A DNA stretch of 64,000 nt from Marsupella aquatica (GCA_973895155.1 OZ316891.1:22568001-22632000); one strand, 5' to 3'; shown: positions 1-11,935, counted from the first letter of the stretch. Notes: generated by a model from the letters alone, not told the origin. Made by a program: numbers and translations.

Positions 1-2860
1 TTGGCAACACTTCTTTCCAATGGAGTCATCTTTGTTTCATAATTGTTTCATAATAGAGTCTAAGTGTTCAGGCAGTACTTTGGATAAGAGTCATGATTAA
101 TGATAGAGTATTGGTTTATGTTATGGCAAACTTGGGCCAGAGCAACCAACAACAATGGGGACTTGGGCTGGAGCGGACGAAAGCAAGTGAAGGGTGCCAG
201 AACATAAACTCAAAGTCGACGGCACAAAGTTGTTCGAGCCGGAGCAGGTGACAAAATGGTAGAGTGTAGTTTATGTTCTGGCAAACTCGGGCCGGAGCGG
301 GCAGCAACATCGGGGACTGGGACGGGCAGTGTACGGGGTCCCAAGAAGATTGGGGAGCATTAATGCGGTGTAGATTTAACGCGGGGTTATATTTGTTACT
401 ATTGCTCTAGTTTTGTTTTTACTAGCCTGTTCCCTCTTGCTCTATATTTGTTAATGCAAGCCTGATTAGGGTGTGTCAAAGCACAATTGTACCCTAGTTA
501 CGGCTCAGGGCATACAATGCACTTAAGGTCAGGACAGAATCATTATGGGTTACCAAAATATGTACCCCATAAGGGTGGTACGTCCAAAAAAATTAAACCG
601 TAACACTTTGGTTACGAGAGAACTTTGACATGCCTATTACCCTTGTGGTAGTAGTTGGTTTACATCACCACTAGCCATATAAAAGGGGGAGGTGTCCAAG
701 ACTTCTCTCTTTTTCACTTTACTCTCATTCTTCTCCTCTCCCCTTCCATTGTGCTCCACAAATTCACAAAATGATACTTTATGTGGTAAGACCCAGGGTA
801 ACCAGGTTTTCATCATGGCCAATGGTGGTTTAAATCACAACTGCATGCCTATAAAGAGTGCCTATAGAGAGCGTATCAAAACAGCGCCATACATGAGATA
901 CGGCCAGGACATAAGGAGTTGCAGGCTACTTAAATACAAGCCCAATATGGATCTTAGGTCTAGAGAGTTTCAGCCCATAACACTCTGTGTAAACGAGAAC
1001 TTTGACATGCCCTACTATAAAGTGCACAGGTTCAGGAATGGACTTGATCCCCAGGGAAGGTGATCAGTGCTCTGACTTTTATTGGCAAGTGCCTTTCATT
1101 ACAAATGTATAGGTTCAAAACACCTTTCAATATAAAGTGCACAAGAATAGGCTTGCGCTCCACAAAAGGTGGTGAGTGCTCCACCTTTCATAGTGAGATC
1201 TTGTTCACCAGGACATGAGGAGTAGTGAGCGAGGGAATGGGGCTGTTGTATGGGCAGGTGTGGTTTAACAAAAACCTTGAACGAGTATAGACAAGACAAA
1301 AAAAAACTTGGAGAAAAAAGTATTGTCCCTTATTTCCCTGCTTATTTCCCGTTCATCTTTGCCCCGTCCCTCTGTACCCTCTTTCAATTATGTCCTCACT
1401 GAGAATTACTATCTAGAGGCATCACTAGGACGTCTCAAAGCCCGGGTTTAACAAGATATGGCCCTCCCGTAACTCAAGTATTATGGAAACTCCCGTTTGG
1501 GAATTCTGGGAGCTAATCTTCCGCTACTACAAGGAAGTCTCTCGGCTCAACACTTAACCCATAAATTTTCCTGAAATTTCAGGGGCAAATCCAGAAATCC
1601 AGGACTCCGTAACTTGGGAAAGCCATGATTAAAGGCCATTGGGCTTTGCGCCTGACGTGATGATGGCTCCTGCATTTTTAGGTGATGTGATCTAGAATGA
1701 ATGAAAAATGATATGTGCTATGAGACAGAAGTGAGGCCGTAACTTCTGCCTTATGGGGCGGGTCAATGCTACCTCCCCCATTTTAAATTCCTTAATTGGG
1801 TCCCATATCCAGAGTTATATCATGGAACACAAATCCGTAACTTTTCACCAACAACCCAGCTTTGAGACGCCCTATTGTAGACACCAGGCCCAGGAAGTAG
1901 CTTTTGATCACATTTTATTAGTTAGATAAGGAGTTATTAATTAAACACCACTGACCAGTTCCAAGGGGCAGTGTACAAGAACTCCCCATGTTTCCACATT
2001 CCATTCACTTTTCTCCTCTAGGGTGTGGGTTTGCTCCAAAATTTTGGGGAAAGGTTATTTTTGATTATTTTTGATTGTAGCTATGGGTAACACATAGCTT
2101 TTGAAGGACATATGTGGTTTCCAAACCCACTGAAGAAATGCAAAAAGGCTGGTCCAATCCACTCACTTGCACTATTGGGTTTTCAGGATTTAATTTCAAT
2201 CTATGGTTGTTACCTGTTGTTTGGGGAAATTACCCTGTCAAGAGGGATTGGCACTGCTTTTCAATTGGGCATGACAGCTATGTACAATAAACAAAAAAAA
2301 GGGGCATTGTTAGACTGGGTGTTTAATGTATCCAATAAACAAAGCCCCCTTAGGTTGGAGATGCTCTAAGCATGCATAAAACATCATTGTATTGCATGGG
2401 AGAACTTGCCATATTTTAGCAACACTAGCCTCAGCACCCTTTCTTTGAAGAAGAATGCACAATCATGATCCGGATTGACTTATTATGAGATTTCTCCTTA
2501 TTTTACAAAATCAATAAAATGAGAAAAATCATTTTTGGTTTTCACTAGGTCTTGCCAAGTTTAACATCTAGAAAAACATATTGGAAAAAGAAGGATAACC
2601 AAGACTTAAACTAACTTTTGGCTCCCAAATTGAGAGCCCCTTTTCACCCAGCTTTGCCTACAGTAGTTTAACACCTAGAGAGAATTACAGGAGACAGGGT
2701 TACATCCCAGAAGTAATGTGAAGGAAACTAAATTGTGGCTCTCAATTCAAACTCAGTTATATGGACCCTGACCTATGGTATCCCAGCTTCAGAGTTCACA
2801 GCACTCTTACTCACTGACCAGAGACCAGACTATGTTAATATTTTAGTGCAGGGGCACTTG
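1..2860. other. Gene-free repeat debris
   Basis: I see no supportable gene here. Positions 115-180 and 268-330 are diverged direct copies of one sequence, and 196-222 is a partial inverted copy. A TATA-like string (TATAAAA) at 678-684 is followed by a pyrimidine-rich leader, which could be an old transposon promoter; the 123-codon frame after it resembles no family I know. Positions about 1322-1930 recur in shortened form at 23620-23765. Near 2357-2368 is TTGGAGATGCTC, whose complement (GAGCATCTCC...) is a common end of plant DNA transposons. The whole stretch reads as layered transposon remains. Confidence 0.6.
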
Positions 2861-2861
2861 G

Positions 2862-3385
2862 TCAAACTACAGTCAACCTTGTCAAATTGGAGCATGGATA
2901 TGTGCATTCTGTGGTTAAGTGCAGGCCGACCTTGTTGTCCCCCAATATTCCAGCATTTCGTTTGTAAATGCACCAAAATGGTAATTTCCACAAGCAAAGG
3001 TCAACGCTCACTAAAAAACATATACATAAGTGTGTTTCAGTCTACAGTGCACACCTGCATTTATCAGTAACTGCAACCCACACATAAAATAGATTTATTG
3101 ATAAGTGCAGCAAATAACAACAGAAAGTAGTTTTGTGCACTTATCCAGGTTAGGGTAGTATTTCTATTTGAAATCATGCAATATAAGGGCTTTGGGTATG
3201 AGTCCAAATTGTGTGGTCCTACAACACAATGGAGAAGTGCATAAGCCATTTCCCATGTACTTACTAGCAAAGACCATACACATATAGAAGTGCATTTCTA
3301 ACATAGTGCATTCACTGGATAAGTGCTGGCTGGTGGTGTCGTCCCATTGGGTGCTTGCACTTAGACAGGGTTGACTGTAGTTTGA
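2862..3385. mobile_element. Small inverted-repeat element (MITE-like, AAGTGC motifs)
   Basis: A 22-bp inverted repeat with one mismatch joins 2862-2883 and 3364-3385. Inside each arm is a core beginning CAGTCAACC, and each core is preceded on the outside by TA. This matches the pattern of Tc1/mariner (pogo/Tigger-type) elements, CAG termini next to a TA target. The interior repeats the motif AAGTGC or its complement many times (about 2914, 3093, 3134, 3234, 3287, 3319). There is no transposase, so it would be non-autonomous. The similarity of the two arms continues outside the TA, and a second degenerate copy of the right end lies at 3386-3425, so the exact boundaries are uncertain. Confidence 0.55.
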
Positions 3386-3760
3386 GTCATTGCACTTAGA
3401 CGCAACGTAGTTTGAGTCATTACAGACAGAGTACAGGTTGGCGACGACGTGCACACCATAAATGCGATTCCTACGCCCCCAGCCCTGGTGAATGCCCATA
3501 CTTCACAGCTACGCAACGACAGATCTGATCTGGTTTCTTCAATTTGGTTGCATTTCAATCAGACCCACTTGCACAAGCATTCTGCTTTGAGTGAGTTTCG
3601 TCAGAATTGTTGAAGAGATATTCCTCGACTTCATGACCGATTGGGCTACTGTGGATTGGGAATTGGGCACTTGCATCACGGCGGAGAAGGAGCTCTCGAG
3701 GAGGTGAACTGTGGAAGAGTTGGATTGAAGATCGGAGAGTTGCAATATCGAGGGGGAGAA

Positions 3761-4864
3761 ATGGCGACGGCAGTGGAGGAAGTCGCTCCCCAGGCAATTG
3801 CGGAGTTGAAGTTGGAGGACCCCAAGCCAGCAGCGTTTGATCGGCATCTGGAGCTGTTTGATGCAAGGCAAGTGCAGATCCCTCCATTCAAGGCTCCCAA
3901 GATCTACAACAGTGTGGTCGACCTGATTGGGTGGACCCCTCTTGTGGAGATCAATCACATTACGAAGAAAGAGGGCGCAGTTGCAAGGATTGTGGCCAAG
4001 GTTGAAGGACTCAACCCCGGTGGTTCTGTCAAAGACAGAATAGCTCTCACCATGATTGAAGATGCCGAAGCAAAGGGCTTGATTACACCTGGAGTGAGTA
4101 CTCTCGTGGAGCCCACAAGCGGCAACACTGGTATTGGTCTGGCCCTGGTGGGCGTCCAAAGGGGTTACAAGGTAGTGTTCGTTATGCCCCACACCTATTC
4201 TCTTGAGCGACGAATCGTCATGCGAGCTCTTGGTGCAGAAATCCATGTCACAGATGCAATGAAAGGGTTGGATGGATTATTCGGAAAATGTAACCAACTG
4301 CTCGCAGATATTCCTAATTCTCATATGCTCGCCCAATTTGATAATGTATATAATCCTCTAGCCCATTTCAAGACGACGGGGCCTGAAGTATGGGCAGCTA
4401 CCGAAGGAAAGGTGGACATATTCGTGGGAGTCGCTGGAACTGGTGGAACTATTACAGGAGTGGGTCGTTATCTGCACAGCATGAATCCAAACATAAAAAT
4501 TGTTGCTCTGGAACCAGAAGAAAGTCCAGTTATGCAAGGGGGCCAACCAGGTCCTCATCCAATACAAGGCACTGGGCCCGGCATCATTCCAAGCAACACC
4601 GATGTATCAGTTTTTGATGAAATATTCAGTGTCTCCGGTCCTGAAGCCTTAACCATGGCAAGGAGACTGTCAGCCGAGGAAGGGCTGTTTGTGGGGATAT
4701 CGTCGGGTGCTGCAATTGCTGGAGCTTTGAAGGTAGCCAAAAGACCAGAGAATGCTGGCAAGCTCATTGTAACTCTGTTACCAAGCATGGGTGAGAGATA
4801 TCTTAGCACTGCTCTCTTTGCGTCAATCAAGGAAGAAATGGAAAATTTGAAATTTGATGATTAA
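3761..4864 (+). CDS. OASTL: O-acetylserine (thiol) lyase / cysteine synthase
   Basis: A 367-codon intronless frame. It encodes a PLP-dependent beta-substituting enzyme that makes cysteine from O-acetylserine and sulfide, the last step of sulfate assimilation. Visible signatures: the PLP lysine K91 in NPGGSVKDR, the substrate loop TSGNTG (119-124), the phosphate-binding GTGGT (227-231), and GISSGAA (312-318). The Thr of TSGNTG and of GTGGT fit OASTL better than the related beta-cyanoalanine synthase. I chose the ATG at 3761 because an in-frame ATG at 3641 adds 40 residues with no family resemblance. About 45 residues precede the conserved fold, longer than usual for a cytosolic isoform, but they are acidic and do not look like a transit peptide. 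Plant OASTL genes normally have many introns, so the lack of introns suggests an old retrocopy that kept a full reading frame. A diverged CAS-like paralogue is the alternative. Confidence 0.88.
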   Translation: MATAVEEVAPQAIAELKLEDPKPAAFDRHLELFDARQVQIPPFKAPKIYNSVVDLIGWTPLVEINHITKKEGAVARIVAKVEGLNPGGSVKDRIALTMIEDAEAKGLITPGVSTLVEPTSGNTGIGLALVGVQRGYKVVFVMPHTYSLERRIVMRALGAEIHVTDAMKGLDGLFGKCNQLLADIPNSHMLAQFDNVYNPLAHFKTTGPEVWAATEGKVDIFVGVAGTGGTITGVGRYLHSMNPNIKIVALEPEESPVMQGGQPGPHPIQGTGPGIIPSNTDVSVFDEIFSVSGPEALTMARRLSAEEGLFVGISSGAAIAGALKVAKRPENAGKLIVTLLPSMGERYLSTALFASIKEEMENLKFDD

Positions 4865-6672
4865 GTGCAATATGGACAATATCCATCTTCTCTGTTCAAG
4901 TATCGTAAGCCATTCTCAAAAGCCCTAGAGGACTGAACTGTAGAGCTCCCTGAAGTTTCTAATGGAGACAATTGAGGCTCTGTAGATATTGCCAAGTATA
5001 CAGCGTGCTATTTGCGAAGAAACGCTCGACTGGGTGCAAACTTATGGTTGAGCATCGGAGAAAGATGTAAGGCAGCTTGGGCGACTCCCCATCTTGTTTA
5101 CTTTGTGTTTGGATGTTCACTTTTCATTCCGTTTTATGGCTCTCGGGATATTAGACTTCAACTGTAAGGCGTGTGTTACAACGTGAGAAGTCTCATAGTC
5201 AGCAGACTCGGTTTAAGGATGACAGCGACAAGTTGCATCAACCAGACGAGGATTCGCTCCACTATCCTACATAAACGACATTCAGTCGATCAATGATCTT
5301 TTCACCAAGCATTTGGAAAGAGATCTCTTGAGGATTCTTGAATGCCCATTCTTAGAGAATAGATAGGGTGATCTTGGACAGTCCAACAGGACATATTCTG
5401 CCGTCACTGCAATGCTGGGTTTATCGACGATGACTGGTACTAGCTGCTCACTTCTAGCAAGGACTCACTCGTAGCCTCTTCCACTGCCTTAACTTAGTTG
5501 TCTATATGTATAGAAGATTTCATCTCACAAGGACCAGGCTTCCGTTGCTAAACTTATTAGGGCAATGCCAAGAGAGACAGCAAATAGAAAGCTCTCATGT
5601 ATATCACAGTCCGAATGCCTTGCATTTCTTTCAAGGTGGTTCTACTTCAGACTTCATCATAATGTCAGGGGAAAGAGGGGACTCTTCTTACTGTTTGACC
5701 CAATTTCTTGCGTGTCTGACTTGTCAGCAATATTTGTTCTTTTGTACCGTGACGAATAGAAGATGCCATGGCCACTCCTTCCCGGTGTCCACTTGGAATA
5801 CACACTGCCTGCATATGAATAAGGTTGTTCTGTAAAAGCAGCAAGGTTTCTGACAGGATTTTCAGCTGTGGGGATTGTTGCAACTCCAGCTGTTTGGAAC
5901 AATGCACAGTTATAAATTTTAATGCAATGAATCTTGAGCCCTTCTGCTTTGTTATTTTGCTGGTTACTGTACTTTTGATGAATAGAGTGTAGGGATTTTC
6001 CCGTTGCTCCAAAATTATTTACGCGAATAAAGGTAATGGATATCAAGCTTGTGAATATGTTTTATGGGAAGGATGTCACTCTTTGGAAAACACGATTGAA
6101 GATCAACTGACTATCAACTGTTGGGTTCAAAGAAAAACATGAGCGTCCTGGCACTCAGCCCTCCTGACTGATGTGGTGCTGTAAAAGCTATCTGTGAAAG
6201 GCAATTGGGGAGGATGCTCCCAACCTTTGAGACACGTATCGAAGCTTGGATACTGAATTGCACTGTCGTTGTTGCGATTCAGTTTCTATTGAAGATGCAT
6301 TCCGATACATTTGTTTTCATCCATCATGTGATATCATTCATTCTTTTCCGGTGTTTGTATTTGTTGTCGTATTTTAAATTCCGTAATGTGGGGTAAACTT
6401 TGGAATTTGGAAATGTGCGTCAACGATTTACAGTGCACCTACCCAGTTCTGTTTCGAGGTTACCTCAAGGGAGGAATGCTCAAGAATGTCACTCAGTCTA
6501 AGAATTTCGATGAAGACTGAGGTATGCCCACTCTAGTCAACTGAATCTCTTATAACAGTTGGACGCTAACCCTGTTTCCATTAGTCTGGACTGGTCTCGA
6601 AGTGATGGCCTGATTGGAACCTTATCCGGTAAGTTGCTTAAAGCCACCTGATTAGCCCAAAAGTCGACCAGA
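4865..6672. other. OASTL 3' flank and intergenic DNA
   Basis: The first few hundred bases are the probable 3' UTR of the cysteine synthase. The rest holds only short unrelated open frames. An AATAAA string occurs near 6025. I see no gene, RNA gene or clear repeat here. Confidence 0.5.
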
Positions 6673-6673
6673 T

Positions 6674-6690
6674 GCTGCCAATCAGCTTTT
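6674..6690. repeat. LINE target-site duplication, left copy
   Basis: GCTGCCAATCAGCTTTT here is identical to 9911-9927 (the match is 18 bp if the preceding T is counted). The two copies bracket the LINE exactly, and the left one runs into the element's poly(A) tail, seen as a T-run at 6687-6696. Confidence 0.9.
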
Positions 6691-6996
6691 TTTTTTTGCC
6701 TCGAAAAGACTCAATGAAATCCATTCAAAAAGCCAGAATACAGAAAGGGGGCCAAAAGCAACCACCCGGAAGGACCAGAGGTCAAGGTGCCGGGGCCGGT
6801 GAAGCCGGAACCGAGTAAGAAGCCACGCCTCAAAAAAGGCAGCCAAACTAGAAATTTGGAAACTACTACAGGAGCAGCACACCCCCAAAGACCGGTCAGT
6901 GAACAGGGACCGGCGAGGTACTGAACAGTAGGTCCGTGAAAGAAAAACAATCAGTCTACCAGTAGTGCAGCTTCAAAACCCAAAGGATCCGTTGAA

Positions 6997-8487
6997 TCAT
7001 GGAGGACGCGGAGGAACAGGTTGAACCTGAAGTGTGTCTTCATGAATCTGCCATAAGCCATCCCACGCTCCAAATGCCCGGGCCAGGTCCCGTCGTGCAT
7101 CAGCGAAGGTGGTCTTCCCTGACCGAATCCTGGCCCTATGTCTGGCCCAGTCACGTTTGAGGTAAATGCCAAGGCGTTGCCAGGCCTTCCTGATGACTCC
7201 GTGAGGATTTGGTCGTGTATGCTCAATAAAGTGTGTGCATCGGTCCTTCCAGATATTCCAGCAAATAATAGCCCCGAGAAGATGCCAGAGCTTTGCTGGA
7301 ATGTCCCACGTTTCTGGAAGTTCAGCCCCGACAAAAATGTGGACTGGTAGGAGGAGGATCGGTCCTGCTCCGTGAGAGAACGCGCATTGTTGAAGAATGA
7401 CTTGCACCCAGGTCCATATCCCCTGAGACACAGCACACTCCCAAATGCAATGAACGATGTCTTCGTGTTGGCTCAAACCGCATCTAGTGCACCATGTACT
7501 AGGATCAGTGGGTGGGAGACGAGGAAACCTCCAGTGCTGTGTCGCCGGGATGCGGTAAAGCAGTTGCCACAGGTAACAGCTTTCCCGAGCAGCACAAAAG
7601 GGGAGCCAGGTGCGTGTCCATAGTGTTCCAGGGTCAGGGGTCCAGTTCAGTCGAAGTGCCCATTTGTGCAAGGCCTTGTGGAGGATTCTGGGGGATCTCC
7701 CCTGGATTACCCGTAAATGAGCAGTGGACGTATCCAGGAAAGGAAGGCCATCCTTCCACTCGTGCTGGAGCAAGGGTGCCAAAAGGCCGATGGGCCTCCC
7801 GATGCGAAGCATGAGGGCTGCAGCAGCACTCGACTTCCTAACCAAAACCCTGTGCAGGAGTGCCTCCGGTGGTGGTGCAAAAGTGGCCATCTTGTGTAGA
7901 CAGTTGTTGATGACTTGGAAGGTCCGTTTTGGTGCTGAGGTAGCCTGGGCGAATTGCCATTGGGTCGTAATGAGTTGCCTCATGGTAGAGAACTCCCAGA
8001 TGTACAGGTTGCCATTCGGAAGCCATGCTTCCATGAAAATTGGGAGTACTCCTCTAGGCTCATGGTGCAGTTCCGGAACACTCTTGAGATTGGCTATCAT
8101 CTTCTGGTAAGCGCAAGCACAATTCCGGGGTAAAAGTGCACTAGGCCCGTCCTCCCACCTCAGGAAGTGCCCCTGTGCATCCAGGACATCCTGCATCAAA
8201 TGAAAACCTGCCCTCCTGATTTTACGTTGTGGATTGCTGTGGCACTTCGCCCCACTGGAGTTGATATGGTTGAGATGAGGTCGCCAGAGAGGGAGGTGCC
8301 TCCACCCTTCTAAGTGTCCCGGAGGTGTGGGCCTCAAATGTTTCTTGACAACATTCCATGCAGTGCAGACATTGATCCAGACCTGTGAGCCATCCCGAGG
8401 GAGAGTATGGCAGTGAGAGAATGCCCACGTAAACTCGTCAGCTCCCCATTTTTGCAAAGAGAGTTTCCTAATTTCAAATTGAAGGAG
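6997..8487 (-). pseudogene. LINE ORF2 C-terminal part with zf-RVT domain
   Basis: The same reading frame as the reverse transcriptase upstream, separated only by two tandem TGA codons. It stays open for almost 500 codons. The zinc-binding zf-RVT region is visible near the C-terminus as Cys-x2-Cys followed by His and Cys (WCTRCG ... HCIWEC). The natural stop at 6997 is followed by the 3' UTR. The long intact frame says the copy is fairly young. Confidence 0.85.
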
Positions 8488-8490
8488 TCA

Positions 8491-9910
8491 TCACAGGGGG
8501 TGATCTCCTTCCGCCAAAGCCCAAATTATGAAACTCCCAGCCAAAGCTCGGAATTGTGTCACCAAGGAGATCAATCCGAGTCCCCCGTGACTCTTAGGCT
8601 TGGTGATAGTTGCAAAATCAACCCTGGCCCGAGCCTTAGTGTTCTGCCCCGCCCACCCAAAGGCGGTAATCTTCTTTTGCAAGTTGTCTAGCGTGCTAAG
8701 CTGCCCCGCCCATATGGTAAGAGAGAACCACAGAGTGCTCAGAACCAAGTGATTGGCCACAATGACCCGGGCGATCAGCGAGCCAGAGGTCTTACGGACT
8801 TTATCCAATCTAGACTCCAGCTTTTCAGATAGATAATGGACCATCTGATGTTCCGAAATGTGCTGCGCGATAGGAATCCCAAGGAGCTTAGTGGCGCTGT
8901 GTTCATCTTCCCACCCCCAGGGTAGCCGCCTGAATTCAATTGGGATCCTCCGTGGAGAAATGTATGCGGCCTTGGTTTTTTCCCAGGCACAGAAAAGGCC
9001 GGAAGCCTTGCCGAAGAGGTCTAGAACCAGCTTGCTTCTATCGAGAAATTGCGTCACGGCCTGAATCAGTAGGGCTAAGTCGTCAGCAAACAAATTATGA
9101 ATATTGTGTACCCCCAGGTGTGGGATGTCGACCCCCTGAATGGAGCCCCTGCTGACTTCTCTGCTTAAGATGTTGCTAAGGGAGTCGATCGCAATAAGAA
9201 AAAGTAGAGGAGACAATGGACACCCCTGTCTCACCGAGCGGGCAAGGTTAAAAGGTGAGGCCATCTTCCCATTAAGAAGCACTGCCGAAAATGCAGAGGC
9301 ATGGGTGGCACTCAGAAATCGCGTGAGCAGGCCGTTGAACCCCGTCTTCTCCAAGATTGACAGCAGGAAATGCCATTCAAGCTTGTCGAAGGCCTTGATG
9401 ATGTCTAGCTTCAGTAGTATGTAATCCAAGCCAGATGTCTTAGCATGGTGCAGCGTTTCGTTTAGAAGCATAAGAGAATGGTGGATGTTGCGCCCCGGGA
9501 GGAAGGCAAATTGCTGAGGCGAGATGAAACGCTGTAAAATCGGAATAAGCCGCATCTGGAAAGCTTTAGCTCCGATCTTATGGGCTACATTCAACAACGT
9601 AATGGGGCGCTTATTGGTGAGGGATCTTTGGTTGTCTTTCTTTGGGAGGAGGACAATGAGGCCCCGGGTGATCTCGGGAGAGAAGTCCTCCTCAGCCAGG
9701 CCAAGCAAAAGTGCTCTGTGAAGCGATGGGCCCACCGTGTGCCAATTTGCCACGAAGAATTCGACGGGGACCCCGTCTGGGCCAGGGCATCTATTGAATG
9801 CCAGCGCAGCTGCTGCTTTCCCAAGTTCTTCCACCGTGAGGGGTGCATTGAGCAGATTCTGATCCTCCAACGTGATGCGCCTAGATTGTAACTCGAGGAC
9901 CTGAGACACT
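8491..9910 (-). pseudogene. LINE reverse transcriptase domain (5'-truncated)
   Basis: An open frame of about 470 codons with ordered reverse-transcriptase blocks: FNRCPGPDG, the first catalytic aspartate in LKLDIIKAFD, the RQGCPLSPLLF turn, and the active site FADD (the YxDD position, about residues 277-280). Its first few residues come from the duplicated target DNA, not from the element. The frame ends at TGA (8491-8493) immediately followed by a second TGA (8488-8490). The protein then continues in the same frame in the next entry, so these are nonsense mutations and not a natural end. Confidence 0.88.
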
Positions 9911-9927
9911 GCTGCCAATCAGCTTTT
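9911..9927. repeat. LINE target-site duplication, right copy
   Basis: Identical to 6674-6690. It marks the 5' end of the truncated element, so the empty site would have read straight through this sequence into the DNA at 9928. Confidence 0.9.
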
Positions 9928-11550
9928 GAATGTGTGGAAAGGTCGGACATTAAATGATTGAATTGGGCAATTGATACAGGACTATAGATACAGCTTTAGG
10001 TGGTTTTAATGGTCATCATCATCAAAATGCTTCTCAGACATGGCCAAATGAAAAGTATACCCTTGTTAATAATTTATTTGAACATTTTGCTTCACCATGC
10101 TGTCGCCCCTGTCACCTCTACATTTCCCCTATCACCCTCGGATCTTGCAGAGGGACCTCTCTTTTCACCCTGCAGTTTCCCTGTCACCCTTTGTTTGTCC
10201 CTGTTCACCTGCAGTTTCCCCTATCACACTTTGTTCTCTTTGGAAATGGACAGACTTGTTTAGAGCCCTCACTTTGCCCCTATCACACTTTATTTCTCAG
10301 TGGAGAGAGCTCAATGGAGCTCTAACTGAGCTTTATTTGGAAGCTCAGTATGATTTTGATTTGAAAATAATACAATCTTACTGCAAGGAATTTTCTGCAT
10401 TTCATTGTCCTCTCTCAAGTATAAAGCATGGCTCGGTTGCAGCTATTATGAAGTGGAACTCACATCATACTTTTTGAAATACTCAAAATACAACCTATTA
10501 GAAAGTTATGGAACTTGTGGTGGACAATGTTACAGTCCATTTGGGCTATTTAAATCTACATTTAGGGCTTACTCTTGTTATCCATGGCCACTGGGGAGTC
10601 ATGGCTGTAGCCCCCTAGGGCTCACTCCACTAGGGATCACCCGCCTTGGGGATTACATCCCGTAACCCCCTTGCAGCAATGGGTTACCCTACACCACTTA
10701 ACTGATCTTCTCAATCCCTGACCACTTGGGGTCATGGCTACCCCCTTAGGTTCACCACCTGGAGCATTACTTCCCAAAACCGCCTTGCAGCCATGGGTTA
10801 CCCTGCACCTCTTAATTGATCATACCCAATTTCCCTGGTTGTACTTGGGGATCTTGAACTTACTTCTTGCTGATGATTCACCACAAAGACTCACTTCTAG
10901 GAGTAACATGTTTAACATTTAATGGTGTCCTGCAGTTCATTGAACATTGACTCGAAACAGCAACAGCCGGCCCCCCTGCTGGAATAAAAAAAATTCTAAG
11001 TACTACTAGCTGCATGTGAAACCCATCTTTGGGGGAGGATGTAGTCTGAGTTGGTGGTCATTGTCTGCCTTATAGATTTGCTTGAAGATGCAATTTATTA
11101 TGTAATTGCATTTCCAAGTATCGTAGGTAAATGAACCCCATCTTTAAACCCCATCTTTGAGAGTATTAGAATGAATGAACCCCACCTTTAGGATGAGATA
11201 AATGCTAAAAGAGGACACTCCCCTAGGATACATCCCACACAGCCCCCTTCCCACCATGGGTTACCCTATACCACTTAAGTCACCCAACGCCATTTATTTG
11301 ATCCTATATTCCCAACTTAATTGATTGTAGTCGGGGTTCTTGAACTTAGTTCTTGCTGACGATTGTGCGTCATAATGGGCATAGTTCACGCCTCCACCGC
11401 CGTCTTTCTCTAGGACAGAGCTCCCACACTTGGTTCTCTCTCGACTCTTGTAGAGTTGTAGTATTCCTTGTTGCTTCTCCCTCCATCATTCCGGCCAAGG
11501 AATTTCTTGCGGGTTCTCACTCCAGCATTGCCCCTTGCAGCTGCCCAATT
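9928..11550. other. Intergenic DNA with a degenerate long repeat
   Basis: No gene seen. Three diverged copies of one sequence lie at about 10570-10710, 10711-10885 and 11217-11365. Each contains ATGGGTTACCCTACACC-like and CTTGAACTTA-like blocks. A pyrimidine-rich stretch at 10096-10300 repeats the phrase CCCTATCACACTTTG with variations. Both look like old transposon sequence. Confidence 0.5.
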
Positions 11551-11935
11551 TCTTGGGTAGGTTCTCACTGCAGCTGTGATTGAGCTGAGTGAGCAATTCC
11601 TGGTGTGTGGATTCTCAGTTCGCCAGCATTGCAGCACGGCATTTTCTTGGGTAGGTTCTCGCTGCAGCTGTGATTGAGCTGAGTGAGCAATTCCTTGTGT
11701 GTGGATTCTCAGTTCGTCAGCATTGCAGCACGGCATTTTCTTGGGTTGGTTCTCCACTGCAGCACTGACTGATTGAGCTGAGTGAGCAATTCCTTGTGTG
11801 TGGATTCTCAGTCCGTCAGCATTGCAGCTGGCCATTTTCTCTGGGTAGGTTCTCACTGCAGCACTGAGTAAGCTGAGTGAGCAATTTCTTGTTTGTAGAT
11901 TCAGCATTGCAGCAGAAAGATATTCCTGGTAGAGC
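11551..11935. repeat. 94-bp tandem array upstream of the Pol IV/V subunit gene
   Basis: Four head-to-tail copies start at 11551, 11645, 11739 and 11838 (periods 94, 94 and 99). Each contains GAGCTGAGTGAGCAATT and a CAGCATTGCAGC block. The last copy decays towards 11935, less than 100 bp from the ATG at 12031, so the array must lie in the promoter or 5' UTR of that gene. A 254-codon minus-strand frame across it is a by-product of the repetition. Confidence 0.85.

Larger units (their letters stand above)
6691..9910 (-). mobile_element. 5'-truncated LINE (non-LTR) retrotransposon
   Basis: About 3.2 kb of ORF2 on the minus strand. It has the reverse transcriptase, a C-terminal domain and a zinc-binding zf-RVT domain, then about 300 bp of 3' UTR ending in a poly(A) tail (T-run 6687-6696 on this strand). 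It is flanked by a 17-18-bp target-site duplication, the hallmark of target-primed reverse transcription. The endonuclease half of ORF2 and all of ORF1 are missing, so the copy was truncated at the 5' end on insertion at 9910. Family: plant LINE, probably L1-like. It cannot move by itself. Confidence 0.92.

Noticed and set aside
692-1063. 123-codon plus-strand frame after a TATA-like box
   Set aside because: No family resemblance, no conserved motif, and the stretch overlaps diverged duplications (593-632 with 977-1030), so it looks like transposon debris.
3539-4246. 235-codon minus-strand frame opposite the cysteine synthase
   Set aside because: It is the antisense shadow of a well-supported coding region with biased codon use.
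3761-4864. Beta-cyanoalanine synthase as the identity of the cysteine synthase gene
   Set aside because: The Thr in TSGNTG and in GTGGT are typical of OASTL. The call stays open because parts of the central region resemble both subfamilies.
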